From positions 1,133,324 to 1,197,323 of the forward strand of contig NZ_WUTW01000001.1 of assembly GCF_009831215.1 (NCBI RefSeq): a stretch of DNA of 64,000 bases. The letters run 5' to 3'. This document shows positions 7,651 to 15,896 of this stretch, piece by piece (within the stretch, counting starts at the first letter, position 1; each line of letters starts with the position of its first letter). The stretch comes from Actinomadura rayongensis (GTDB lineage Bacteria > Actinomycetota > Actinomycetes > Streptosporangiales > Streptosporangiaceae). The notes below the pieces were generated by a model. It ran no database searches and was not told the origin of the DNA. It saw nothing but the letters and a program-made list of their open reading frames with translations. Both the position numbers and the translations under genes were made by a program.

Positions 7651-9246
7651 GTGGGCGAGGTCCTCGGCGTTCTCGACGGGGCCGCGGTGCGGCGCTGGTG
7701 CCGGCTCGCCGCCGACGCCCTCGGCGGCGTGCGCGGCGACCTGGACGCCCTCAACGTCTTCCCGGTGCCCGACGGTGACACCGGCACGAACCTGCACCTG
7801 ACCGTCCTCGGCGCCGCCGACGCCCTCGACGCGGTCCCCGCCGCCGGCACCGCCGAGACCTGGCGCGCCCTCGCGCGCGGCGCGCTGCTCGCCGCGCGCG
7901 GCAACTCCGGCGTGATCCTCAGCCAGGTCCTGCGCGGCCTCGCCGACCGGCTCGCCGACGCCGGGCCCGCCGACGGCCCCGCGTTCGGCGCCGCGCTGCG
8001 CCACGCGTCCGACCTGGCGCGGCGGTCGGTGGAGCATCCGGTCGAGGGGACGATCCTCAGCGTCCTCGCCGCCGCGGCGGCGAGGCGGGAGGCGCTGCTG
8101 GCCGACGCCGTCCGGGCCGCCGCCGCCGACGCGCGCCGGGCCCTGCGCGAGACGCCGCGCCAGCTCGGCGCGCTCGCGTCCGCCGGGGTCGTGGACGCGG
8201 GGGCGGCCGGACTCTGCGTCGTTCTGGACGCTCTCGTCGCCGTCGTCACCGACGAGTACCCCGAGCACTACGACGTCCCGGCGCGGGTGCCCGGGATCGT
8301 CCGCGCCGAGCCCGCCGCGCCCTCGCCCGTGCCCGGCTACGAGGTCATGTACCTGCTCGACGCCGCCGACGCCGCCGTCCCCGCGCTGCGCGAGACCCTG
8401 GACGGGCTCGGCGACTCGCTCGTCGTCGTCGGCGGGGACGGGCTGTGGAACGTCCACGTCCACGTCGACGACGCGGGGGCCGCGATCGAGGCGGGGCTCG
8501 CGGCGGGCCGACCGCACCGCGTCCGCGTGACGTACCTGCACGCGCCGCCGCCCGACGACGACGCCGCGCACCGCCCAGGACCGCACGCCGGACGCGCCGT
8601 CGTCGCCGTCACCGCCGCCGGGGGCCTCGCCGCGCTGTTCGAGAGCTGCGGGGCGCGGGTCGTGCGGCGCGAGCCGGGCGCGGTCCCGCCGCTCGCCGTC
8701 CTCGCCGAGGCGATCCTCGCGGCGGGCGACGAGGTGGCCGTCCTGCCCAACGAGCCCGAGGTCCTCGCGCTCGCCGAGGCCGCCGCCGAACGCGCCCGCG
8801 ACGCCGGGGCGCGCATCGCGGTCGTCCCGACCAAGGCGTCGGTGCAGGGACTCGCGGCGCTGGCCGTCCACGACCCGCTGCGCCGCTTCGGCGAGGACGT
8901 CATCGCGATGACCCGCGCGGCGGGCGCGACCCGCTTCGGGCAGTTGCAGATCGCGGGGGAGGAGGCGATGACGTCGGTCGGGCTGTGCCGTCCCGGCGAC
9001 GTCCTCGGCCTCATCGAGGGCGACGTCGCGCTGATCGCCGCCGACCAGGAGACCGCCGCGCGCAGCGTCCTGGACCGGATGCTGTCGGGCGGCGGCGAAC
9101 TCGTGACGCTGATCGGGGGCGTCCACGCCGCCGCCGGGCTCGTCGGCGTCCTCGAGGACCACCTGCGCGACCGCCACCCGGACGTCGAGGTCGGCGTGTA
9201 CGACGGCGGCCAGGTCCTCTACCCGCTGCTCGTCGGCGTGGAGTGA
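7651..9246 (+). CDS. DAK2 domain fatty-acid kinase-like protein (YloV/FakA family)
   Basis: A 531-residue protein of the YloV/FakA family. The N-terminal 200 residues are a DAK2 nucleotide-binding domain with LNVFPVPDGDTGTNL near residue 32 (metal-binding aspartates) and AARGNSGVILSQ near residue 78. The rest matches the middle and C-terminal parts of FakA, including VLPNEPEVLALAEAA and VVPTKASVQGLAAL. In Firmicutes FakA phosphorylates fatty acids bound to FakB proteins. The actinobacterial role is inferred by homology. The GTG start at 7651 follows GGGAGCGAGA. recG starts 21 bp downstream, so the two are probably one transcript. Confidence 0.85.
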   Translation: MGEVLGVLDGAAVRRWCRLAADALGGVRGDLDALNVFPVPDGDTGTNLHLTVLGAADALDAVPAAGTAETWRALARGALLAARGNSGVILSQVLRGLADRLADAGPADGPAFGAALRHASDLARRSVEHPVEGTILSVLAAAAARREALLADAVRAAAADARRALRETPRQLGALASAGVVDAGAAGLCVVLDALVAVVTDEYPEHYDVPARVPGIVRAEPAAPSPVPGYEVMYLLDAADAAVPALRETLDGLGDSLVVVGGDGLWNVHVHVDDAGAAIEAGLAAGRPHRVRVTYLHAPPPDDDAAHRPGPHAGRAVVAVTAAGGLAALFESCGARVVRREPGAVPPLAVLAEAILAAGDEVAVLPNEPEVLALAEAAAERARDAGARIAVVPTKASVQGLAALAVHDPLRRFGEDVIAMTRAAGATRFGQLQIAGEEAMTSVGLCRPGDVLGLIEGDVALIAADQETAARSVLDRMLSGGGELVTLIGGVHAAAGLVGVLEDHLRDRHPDVEVGVYDGGQVLYPLLVGVE

Positions 9247-9267
9247 CCGTCCCCGGGATGGGCTTGA

Positions 9268-12200
9268 ATGGACGACGTGCCGAATCTCGACGAGCCGCTG
9301 CACAAAGTCATCGGGGACAAGACCGCGAAGGTGCTCGCCAAGGGCCTCGACCTGCACACGGTCGGGGACCTCCTGCACCACTACCCGCGCCGCTACGCGC
9401 ACCGGGGCGAGCTGACGCCGCTCGCCGAGCTGCGCGACGACGAGCACGTCACGGTCATGGCCGAGGTCGTGAAAGTGCAGGGCCGCTCCCTGAACCGCAG
9501 TCCCGGCTACGTCCTGGAGATCACCGTCACCGACGGCACGGGCGAACTCTCGCTCAGCTTCTTCGGCCGCCGCGGCTCCTACCGCGCCGAGAAAGACCTG
9601 TCGCCCGGCACGCGCGGCCTGTTCGCCGGCAAGATCAGCACCTACCGCCCGCGCTCCGGCCGCCCCCGCCGCCAGCTCGCCCACCCGCAGTACAAGGTCG
9701 TCCCCGACCGCGCGGGCGAAGAGGCGGCGCAGGAGTGGGCGGACGAGATCATTTCGATCTACCCGTCCACCAAGGGCCTGGACATCGAGACGATCGGCAA
9801 GTCCATCGAGGTCGCGCTCAACCGCGTCGACCTCGGCCCGGACCCGATGCCCGCCGACCTGCTTGCGTCCCGCAACCTGATCGGCCTCGCCGAAGCCTAC
9901 GAGGGCATCCACCGCCCGAAGGCCTGGGAAGAACTCGCCCGCGCCCGCAACCGCCTCAAGTGGGACGAGGCCTTCGTCGTCCAGATCGCCCTGGCCCAGC
10001 GCCGTCGCGCCGCCGCCGCCCTCCCGGCCGTCCCGCGCCCCGCGACCCCCGACGGCCTCCTGGACGCCTTCGACCGCCAACTCCCCTTCACCCTCACCGA
10101 AGGCCAGCGAGCGGTCGGCGCCGAGATCGCCGCCGACCTCACCCGCTCCCACCCCATGCACCGTCTCCTCCAGGGCGACGTCGGAGCCGGCAAGGCGCAG
10201 CCGCTCGACGCGCCGGTGCTCACGCCGCGCGGGTTCCGCCCGATGGGCGAGATGGCGGTGGGGGACGAGGTCGTCACGCCGTCCGGCGAGGTCACGGTCG
10301 TCACGGGCGTCTTCCCGCAGGGAACGCGCGACGTGTACGCGCTGGTCATGTCCGACGGCACGCGGGTCGAGTGCGACGACGAGCACCTGTGGCCCGTGAA
10401 GACCGACACCGGCTGGCATCGCGGCTCGCCCCTGAAGGTCCTGACGACCCGCGAACTCCGGCAGGACCTGCACCGGCGCAACGGGGGCAGCAAGTGGTAC
10501 CTGCCGCTCGTCGAGGCACCGGAGCTGGACGGCCTCGACGCGCGTCCGGTGCCGCCGTACCTCCTCGGCCTCCTGCTCGGCGACGGCAGCGCGAAGTACG
10601 GCCGGGTCGAGATCTCGACGGCGGACGACGAGATCGTGCGGGCGGTCGCCGATCTCATCCCGCCGGAATGCCATATGCGGCAGAAGAAGGACCGGCCGCT
10701 GGACTGGCAGATCCTCGGCGAGCGGCGCGGCGCGGGCAACCCGCTCATCGCCGCCCTCCGCGCGCTCGGCGTCTACGGGCTCGGGGCCTATGAGAAGTTC
10801 GTCCCGGCCGGATACCTCGCCGCGCCGGTGAAGGACCGGCACGCGCTCCTGCAAGGGCTGCTGGACACGGACGGGACGCTCCGGGCGGAGGGCCGCGATG
10901 TCAGCTTCTGCTCGGCGTCGCGGCGCCTGGCCGAGGACGTCGCGTGGCTCGTCCGGTCGCTCGGCGGGTACGCGCGTTGCCGGCAGGTCACGAAGGTCGG
11001 CCGGCCGTACTGGCTGACGAGCGTCGCGCTTCCGAACGACGTCCCGCCTTTCCGCCTGGCCCGCAAGGCGGAAAGGCTCCGGCGGCGGTCGAAGTACGAG
11101 CGTCGCCGCAAGGCGATCCGCGCCATCGAGTACGTCGGGCGCAAAGAGGTGCAGTGCATCTCCGTCGCGCATCCCGACCGCCAGTACGTGACCGACGGCT
11201 GGACGCCCACCCACAACACGATTGTGGCGGTTCGGGCGATGTTGCAGGTGGTGGACGGGGGTGGGCAGGCGGCGTTGCTCGCGCCGACGGAGGTGCTCGC
11301 GCAGCAGCATTTCCGGTCGATCCAGTCGATGCTCGGGGATCTCGGGCGGGCGGGGGAGATCGGCGGGGCGGAGAGGGCGACGCGGGTCGCGCTCGTGACC
11401 GGGTCGCTCGGGGCCAAGGCGCGGCGGGCGGCGTTGCTGGACGTCGCGTCGGGGGCGGCGGGGATCGTCGTCGGGACGCATGCGCTGTTGCAGGAGAAGG
11501 TGGCGTTCGCCGATCTCGGGCTCGTCGTGGTGGACGAGCAGCATCGGTTCGGGGTGGAGCAGCGTGACGCGTTGCGGGAGAAGGGCGGCGCTGGGCGGCC
11601 TCATGTTCTGGTCATGACGGCCACGCCGATTCCGCGCACTGTGGCGATGACCGTGTTCGGGGATCTGGAGACGTCCGTGCTCGGGCAGCTTCCGGCGGGG
11701 CGGGCGGGCATCCAGACCGTCGTCGTGCCGCCGGAGAAGCCGAACTTCCTCGCTCGCGTGTGGGAGCGGATCGCGGAGGAGGCGCGCGGGGGGCGGCAGA
11801 TTTATCTTGTTTGTCCGCGCATTGGGGACGGGGATGAGGGTGATGTCCCCTTGGACGACGGGGAGCGGCGGTCTCCGCTCGGGATCATGGATCTGCTGCC
11901 CAAGCTGGACGACCTGCTGCCCGGTCTGCGGATCGGGGTGCTGCACGGGCGGCTCGTCCCGGACGAGAAGGACGCCGTCATGGCGCGCTTCACGGCGGGC
12001 GAGCTGGACGTCCTGCTGGCCACCACCGTCATCGAGGTCGGCGTGGACGTCCCGAACGCCACCGTGATGGTCATCATGGACGCCGACCGGTTCGGCGTGT
12101 CCCAGCTCCACCAGTTGCGCGGCCGGGTCGGGCGCGGCGGGCTGCCGGGGTTGTGCCTGCTGGTGACGGACGCCGAGCCGGGAAGTAAGGCGCGGGAGCG

Positions 12201-12480
12201 GCTGGACGCGGTGGCGTCCACGACGGACGGGTTCAAGCTGTCGCGCCTCGACCTGGAGCAGCGCCGGGAGGGCGACGTGCTGGGCGCCGCGCAGGCGGGC
12301 CGGTCGTCCAGCCTGCGGCTGCTGACGCTGCTGCGCGACGAGGACGTCATCAACGCCGCCCGCGACGCGGCGTCCGCGCTGGTCGCCGACGATCCGGAGC
12401 TGGCGCGGCATCCGGGGCTCGCGGCGGAGCTGGCGGCGCTGCTGGACGAGGAGCGCGCCGGGTTCCTCGAAAAAGCCTAG
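9268..12480 (+). CDS. recG: ATP-dependent DNA helicase RecG, intein-containing precursor
   Basis: RecG remodels stalled replication forks and recombination intermediates. The precursor is 1070 residues. Removing a 341-residue intein (residues 310-650) leaves 729, the normal RecG length. The N-terminal part has the wedge/OB domain (residues about 60-150). The helicase core starts before the intein with a GQRAVGAEI segment and the Walker A GDVGAGK, which the intein interrupts between Lys309 and Thr651. After it come LLAPTEVLAQQHF, the DEQH box (VVVDEQHRFGVEQR), MTATPIPRT, and motifs V and VI (TTVIEVGVDVPNA and QLRGRVGRGG). Without splicing the P-loop is broken, so activity depends on it. Codon style differs on the two sides of the intein. 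A GTG at 9277 is an alternative start. Confidence 0.96.
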   Translation: MDDVPNLDEPLHKVIGDKTAKVLAKGLDLHTVGDLLHHYPRRYAHRGELTPLAELRDDEHVTVMAEVVKVQGRSLNRSPGYVLEITVTDGTGELSLSFFGRRGSYRAEKDLSPGTRGLFAGKISTYRPRSGRPRRQLAHPQYKVVPDRAGEEAAQEWADEIISIYPSTKGLDIETIGKSIEVALNRVDLGPDPMPADLLASRNLIGLAEAYEGIHRPKAWEELARARNRLKWDEAFVVQIALAQRRRAAAALPAVPRPATPDGLLDAFDRQLPFTLTEGQRAVGAEIAADLTRSHPMHRLLQGDVGAGKAQPLDAPVLTPRGFRPMGEMAVGDEVVTPSGEVTVVTGVFPQGTRDVYALVMSDGTRVECDDEHLWPVKTDTGWHRGSPLKVLTTRELRQDLHRRNGGSKWYLPLVEAPELDGLDARPVPPYLLGLLLGDGSAKYGRVEISTADDEIVRAVADLIPPECHMRQKKDRPLDWQILGERRGAGNPLIAALRALGVYGLGAYEKFVPAGYLAAPVKDRHALLQGLLDTDGTLRAEGRDVSFCSASRRLAEDVAWLVRSLGGYARCRQVTKVGRPYWLTSVALPNDVPPFRLARKAERLRRRSKYERRRKAIRAIEYVGRKEVQCISVAHPDRQYVTDGWTPTHNTIVAVRAMLQVVDGGGQAALLAPTEVLAQQHFRSIQSMLGDLGRAGEIGGAERATRVALVTGSLGAKARRAALLDVASGAAGIVVGTHALLQEKVAFADLGLVVVDEQHRFGVEQRDALREKGGAGRPHVLVMTATPIPRTVAMTVFGDLETSVLGQLPAGRAGIQTVVVPPEKPNFLARVWERIAEEARGGRQIYLVCPRIGDGDEGDVPLDDGERRSPLGIMDLLPKLDDLLPGLRIGVLHGRLVPDEKDAVMARFTAGELDVLLATTVIEVGVDVPNATVMVIMDADRFGVSQLHQLRGRVGRGGLPGLCLLVTDAEPGSKARERLDAVASTTDGFKLSRLDLEQRREGDVLGAAQAGRSSSLRLLTLLRDEDVINAARDAASALVADDPELARHPGLAAELAALLDEERAGFLEKA
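10195..11217 (+). mobile_element. RecG intein, class 3 (WCT) type with LAGLIDADG homing endonuclease
   Basis: An in-frame 341-residue insertion between Lys and Thr of the RecG Walker A. Block A is AQPLDAPVLTPRG, beginning with Ala instead of Cys or Ser. Block B has His at intein residue 64 with Trp66 two positions on (EHLWPV). Block F is EVQCISV with Cys321. Block G ends PTHN with Thr339, His340 and Asn341. The next extein residue is Thr. Trp, Cys and Thr at these block positions are the WCT set that defines class 3 inteins, in which the block F Cys makes the first branched intermediate. The endonuclease blocks are LLGLLLGDGS and LLQGLLDTDGT, both LAGLIDADG motifs with their acidic residues, so it may still be able to home. 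Confidence 0.92.
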
Positions 12481-12497
12481 TAATCCTACTTATTTGG

Positions 12498-12526
12498 TTG
12501 ACTAAGGTCGGGCGAGGCGTCATCAT
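12498..12526 (+). promoter_or_regulatory. Promoter of the leader peptide and HEAT-repeat gene
   Basis: TTGACT at 12498-12503 and CATCAT at 12521-12526 are spaced by 17 bp, a good -35 and an acceptable -10. The predicted start site is at about 12532, on the GTG of the leader peptide, so the transcript would be leaderless. The box lies in an unusually AT-rich patch (12481-12506) that may hold a regulator site. Confidence 0.5.
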
Positions 12527-12532
12527 GAACAT

Positions 12533-12613
12533 GTGACTCCGAACGAGCTCCTGACCGCCCGCCGCCACGTGGACCTCCGGCGGCAGGCGAGCGACCTGTG
12601 TTCCCGTCGCTGA
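12533..12613 (+). CDS. Putative regulatory leader peptide (RRHVDL type)
   Basis: A 26-codon open frame starting with GTG that encodes TARRHVDL near its middle and a C-terminal LCSRR. This matches the pattern of short actinobacterial leader peptides with R-R/P-H-V-D-L, a few residues, then a Cys near the end, commonly annotated as putative leader peptides and often found before sulfur or cysteine genes. The promoter is placed so that translation starts at the 5' end of the mRNA. The Cys codon (TGT, codon 23) is four codons from the stop, the right place to sense charged tRNA-Cys. The HEAT-repeat gene starts 45 bp after the stop. The peptide itself probably has no function other than being translated. 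The family match is from memory of the pattern, not a search. Confidence 0.6.
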   Translation: MTPNELLTARRHVDLRRQASDLCSRR

Positions 12614-12658
12614 TCCCGCACCGACCGACCGGATCCGACGGCTACCCGGAGACCCACC

Positions 12659-13645
12659 ATGACCCTGATCGACCGCACCCGCACCGCCCGCCGCCGCCAC
12701 CGCCACGAGCGGCCCGAAACCCGTGAGCACCGCGCGCCCGGCCTGCTCGACCGCGTCATCGAACTGCACCGCCTCGCCGACCCTGGCCTGGACGACCTGC
12801 GGCCCTACCTCGCCGACCGCGAACCCGAGGTCCGCGCCGCCGCGCTGCGGGTGCTCGGCCGGTCCGTCCGGCGCGGCACCGCGTCGCGCGCCACCGGCGA
12901 CGCGCTGGCCTGGGCACTGAGCGACGACGACCCCGAGGTCCGCCGCCTGGCCGCCCGCCTCCTGCACGGCCTGCCCGAGCTGTTCCTCGGCGAGGAGGGC
13001 GTGGCCGCGCTGCACCTGGCCGCCGGGCGCGGCCTGGACGCGCAGACCCGCGAGTCCGCGTCGATGCTGCTCGGTCGGCTCGTCGGCGCCGCGCTGGAGC
13101 TGTACGCGCAGGGGCTGGCCGACGACGAGGTGCAGATCCGCGTCCAGGCCGTCCTCGGGCTGGTCGCGCTGCGCGCCGTCGCCGAGACGGCGCAGGCCGC
13201 CGACGACCCGTCCCGCGACGTCCGCGTCGCCGTGGTGGACGGGCTGGCGCGGCTCGCCGAGCCCGCCGCCGCCGGCGTCCCGCTGAGCACGCTCGCCCAC
13301 CTGCTGGACGACCACGACGCCGTGGTGCGGATGGCCGCGCTCGACGCCGCCGCCGCGCTCGGCGTGCCCGAACCGCTGGACGCGCGCGTCGTCGCCGCGC
13401 TCGGGCACGGGAGCTGGCAGGTCCGGCGCCGCGCGGCGCTGGCGCTCGGCTCGGCCGATCCCGACACCGCCGTGCCCGCCCTCGTCCGCGCGCTGCGCGA
13501 CACGATCGTGGACGTGCGGCGCGCCGCCGTCCAGTCGCTGGAGCAGTGGGCGGGCGAGGTCCCCAGCGCGGTGACCGCGCTGACCGAGACCCTCAACGAC
13601 CCCGACCCCGGGGTCCGCACGCAGGCCCGCTGGGCGCTGGCATGA
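12659..13645 (+). CDS. HEAT-repeat protein
   Basis: A 328-residue protein made almost entirely of HEAT-type helical repeats after a basic N-terminus (TARRRHRHERPE). Repeats of 30-odd residues recur with the pattern DPEVRxxAAxxL: examples are REPEVRAAALRVLG, DDPEVRRLAARLLHG, DEVQIRVQAVLGL, RDVRVAVVDGLARL, HDAVVRMAALDAAAAL, SWQVRRRAALALG and TIVDVRRAAVQSLEQW. Such solenoids act as protein-binding scaffolds, and some family members are lyases acting on phycobilin-protein bonds, which does not apply here. No enzyme motif is seen. It lies behind a cysteine-type leader peptide, so its expression may follow sulfur supply. A stable hairpin follows the stop. Function unknown. Confidence 0.75.
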   Translation: MTLIDRTRTARRRHRHERPETREHRAPGLLDRVIELHRLADPGLDDLRPYLADREPEVRAAALRVLGRSVRRGTASRATGDALAWALSDDDPEVRRLAARLLHGLPELFLGEEGVAALHLAAGRGLDAQTRESASMLLGRLVGAALELYAQGLADDEVQIRVQAVLGLVALRAVAETAQAADDPSRDVRVAVVDGLARLAEPAAAGVPLSTLAHLLDDHDAVVRMAALDAAAALGVPEPLDARVVAALGHGSWQVRRRAALALGSADPDTAVPALVRALRDTIVDVRRAAVQSLEQWAGEVPSAVTALTETLNDPDPGVRTQARWALA

Positions 13646-13669
13646 CGCCGCGGGCCTGACCGCAGAGCC

Positions 13670-13707
13670 GCGGGCGGGGCGCCCTGGGGTGGGGACGCCT
13701 CGCCCGC
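13670..13707 (+). terminator. Hairpin terminator after the HEAT-repeat gene
   Basis: A 12-bp stem (13670-13681 with 13696-13707, one G-T pair) with a 14-base loop is followed by TCTGTGTTCTCTC, which is relatively T-rich for this genome. It separates the HEAT gene from rsmD. Confidence 0.6.
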
Positions 13708-13720
13708 TCTGTGTTCTCTC

Positions 13721-13726
13721 TAAGAT
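13721..13726 (+). promoter_or_regulatory. -10 element for a leaderless rsmD transcript
   Basis: TAAGAT fits TANNNT and ends 7 bases before the rsmD ATG at 13734, so the mRNA should start at the initiation codon. There is no Shine-Dalgarno sequence. Confidence 0.5.
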
Positions 13727-13733
13727 TCACGGC

Positions 13734-14297
13734 ATGAGCAGGGTCATCGCGGGCAGCGCGGGCGGACGGCGGCTGGCCGTCCCGGCCGGGCGCGACACCC
13801 GTCCCACCAGCGACCGCGCCCGCGAGGGCCTGTTCGCGACGATCGGCGCCCTGCTCGGCCCGCTGGACGGGCTGCGCGCCGCCGACCTGTACGCCGGGTC
13901 CGGCGCGGTCGGCCTTGAGGCGCTGTCGCGCGGCGCCGCGCACGCGCTGCTGGTCGAGTCCCATCCGCGCGCGGTGAAGGTCGTGCGGCAGAACGCCGCC
14001 GCGCTCGGCCTGCCCGGCGCGGAGGTCGTCGCCGACCGGGTGGAGCGCGTCGTCCGCCGCGCCCCGGGCGCCCCCTACGACCTCGTGTTCGCCGACCCGC
14101 CGTACGCGCTCGCCGACGCGGCCGTCCTGGACCTGCTGGCCGCGCTGCGCGACAACGGCTGGCTCGCGGACGGCGCGTTGGTCGTGCTCGAACGCTCCGC
14201 GCGCGGCCCCGAACAGGTCTGGCCGGACGGGTACGCCGCCGAGCGCGACCGCCGCTACGGCGAGGCCGTCTTCCGGTACGGGCGCGCCACGGGTTGA
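13734..14297 (+). CDS. rsmD: 16S rRNA (guanine(966)-N2)-methyltransferase
   Basis: RsmD methylates G966 of 16S rRNA during 30S assembly using S-adenosylmethionine. The 187-residue protein starts SRVIAGSAGGRRL, the family signature. It then has RPTSDRAREGLF, the SAM-binding AADLYAGSGAVGLEALSRGA near residue 47, and the catalytic motif LVFADPPYAL near residue 115 (the N/DPPY motif of N6/N2 methyltransferases). The ATG at 13734 agrees with family starts and with the -10 box 7 bases away. A start at 13689 would add an unrelated peptide. The gene usually precedes coaD, as here with one gene between. Confidence 0.93.
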   Translation: MSRVIAGSAGGRRLAVPAGRDTRPTSDRAREGLFATIGALLGPLDGLRAADLYAGSGAVGLEALSRGAAHALLVESHPRAVKVVRQNAAALGLPGAEVVADRVERVVRRAPGAPYDLVFADPPYALADAAVLDLLAALRDNGWLADGALVVLERSARGPEQVWPDGYAAERDRRYGEAVFRYGRATG

Positions 14298-14351
14298 TCG
14301 TTCGTTCCCTGGAGAGGATCAGACTGTGCTCCCCGGGGACGGAGGTCGGAC

Positions 14352-15800
14352 ATGGACGGCATCGACAGAGCCGTCAGAAGGGCGTGGATCCTCACCCTGA
14401 TCATGGTCGTCGCGTTGCTCGTGAACGTGACGTACGTCCAGGGTTTCCAGGCCCAGGACCTGCGCGACAACGCGCTCAACGCCCGCCAGTTCCAGGACCG
14501 CAACACCACCGACCGGGGGCCGATCACGGCGGGCGGCGAGCGGCTGGCGTGGTCGGTGCCGGTCGGCGAGCACCGCTACGAGCGCCGCTACAAGGACAGC
14601 CTCGTGTTCTCGCCCGTCACCGGCTACTTCTCGCTGTTCGCGCAGACCGGCGTGGAGAACGCCGCCAACCACATCCTCGACGGCACCGACGCGCGGCTCG
14701 CGACGACGAGCTTCCTCGACAAGCTGACCGGCAAGCACGTCCCCGGCGGCACCGCCGACACGACGATCGACCCGGACGCGCAGCGCGCCGCCTACGCCGC
14801 CCTGCGCGGCAGCGGCGCCCGGCGCGGCGCGGCCGTGGTGCTGGACGCGTCGACCGGCGCGATCCGCGTGCTGGCCTCCTACCCGTCCTACGACGCGGGC
14901 GACGTCTCGACGCTGAACGCCAAGGCCGCGCAGCGGGCGTTCGACCGGCTCAACGCCGCGCCCCGCAAGCCGCTGCTGGACAAGGCCACCGGCGAGGTGT
15001 TCCCGCCGGGCTCGACGTTCAAGACGATCGTGTCGGCCGCCGACCTCGTGGGGGGCGCGACGACGGAGACGTCCGTGCGGACCGGGCGCAGCTACCTGCC
15101 GCCGGGCACGACCCGTCCGATCAACAACGACGAGGGCGACATCGGCGGCCTCTGCGACCGGTCGGCGATCTCGCTGCTGGACGCCTACGCCCAGTCGTGC
15201 AACACCACGTTCGCGCGCATGGGCGCCGAGGAGCCCGGCAACACCGCCATCGCCGACCAGGCGCGCAAATACGGCTTCTACGAAGGCATCCCGATCGAGA
15301 AGGGCATGACGTCCGCCGCCAGCTCGTTCCAGCGCACCGACCAGCCGTCGCTGAGCGCGCTCGGCTCGATCGGCCAGGGCAGCACGGTCGCGACGCCGCT
15401 CCAGATGGCGCTGGTCGCCGCGGCGACGATCAACGACGGCGCGGTCATGCGGCCCTACCTGATCGACAAGCTGCGCGGCGCGGACGGCAGCGTGGTCGAG
15501 GAGGCCCGCCCGCGCCGGATGTCGCGCCCGCTGACGAGCGCGCAGGCGGCCGACCTGCTGGCGATGATGCGCGAGGTCGTCCGGACCGGCACCGGCAAGA
15601 CGCTGCGCGGCGGCCCGGTCGGCGGCGGCAAGACCGGCACCGCCGACATCGACGGCGCCTCGTACAACGACCGCTGGTTCATCGGCTTCGACTCCCGCGA
15701 CCACCCGAAATACGCGGTCGCGGTCATGACCGAGGCGGACGGCTACGGCATCGAGTCCGGCCGCCTCGCCGCGCGGATCCTGGGCGCTTTGAGGGACTGA
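14352..15800 (+). CDS. Class B penicillin-binding protein (PbpA/FtsI-like transpeptidase)
   Basis: A 482-residue peptidoglycan transpeptidase with an N-terminal membrane anchor (AWILTLIMVVALLVNVTYV, residues 11-29), a dimerisation domain and the C-terminal catalytic domain. The three active-site motifs are Ser221-Thr-Phe-Lys224 (in PPGSTFKT), Ser282-Cys-Asn284 and Lys427-Thr-Gly429 (GGGKTGTAD). It should cross-link cell-wall peptides outside the membrane during growth or division. Its length and the DRNTTDRGPI opening are close to the PbpA group of mycobacteria, but unlike PbpA it is not next to rodA, so it may be a paralogue with a special role. The ATG follows GGAGG. It lies between rsmD and coaD, which is not the usual place for this family. 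Confidence 0.9.
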   Translation: MDGIDRAVRRAWILTLIMVVALLVNVTYVQGFQAQDLRDNALNARQFQDRNTTDRGPITAGGERLAWSVPVGEHRYERRYKDSLVFSPVTGYFSLFAQTGVENAANHILDGTDARLATTSFLDKLTGKHVPGGTADTTIDPDAQRAAYAALRGSGARRGAAVVLDASTGAIRVLASYPSYDAGDVSTLNAKAAQRAFDRLNAAPRKPLLDKATGEVFPPGSTFKTIVSAADLVGGATTETSVRTGRSYLPPGTTRPINNDEGDIGGLCDRSAISLLDAYAQSCNTTFARMGAEEPGNTAIADQARKYGFYEGIPIEKGMTSAASSFQRTDQPSLSALGSIGQGSTVATPLQMALVAAATINDGAVMRPYLIDKLRGADGSVVEEARPRRMSRPLTSAQAADLLAMMREVVRTGTGKTLRGGPVGGGKTGTADIDGASYNDRWFIGFDSRDHPKYAVAVMTEADGYGIESGRLAARILGALRD

Positions 15801-15896
15801 AGCCCGGGTGAAAGTCACTTGAGACGGATTTGGTACCGTCGCGCCGCAGGGTCCTCACCTGCACCAAGGCAGAGTCGCCAGGATGGGAGCCACCCC

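Noticed and set aside
10195..11217. The recG insertion as a frameshift or unrelated gene fusion
   Set aside because: It is in frame, carries all splicing blocks and an endonuclease, and its removal gives a normal-length RecG with an intact P-loop.
7162..12411. A very long open frame on the minus strand opposite recG and the DAK2 gene
   Set aside because: Long antisense frames are common at this GC content. The translation is Arg/Ala/Gly-rich with no motif, and the plus strand encodes recognisable proteins over the same bases.
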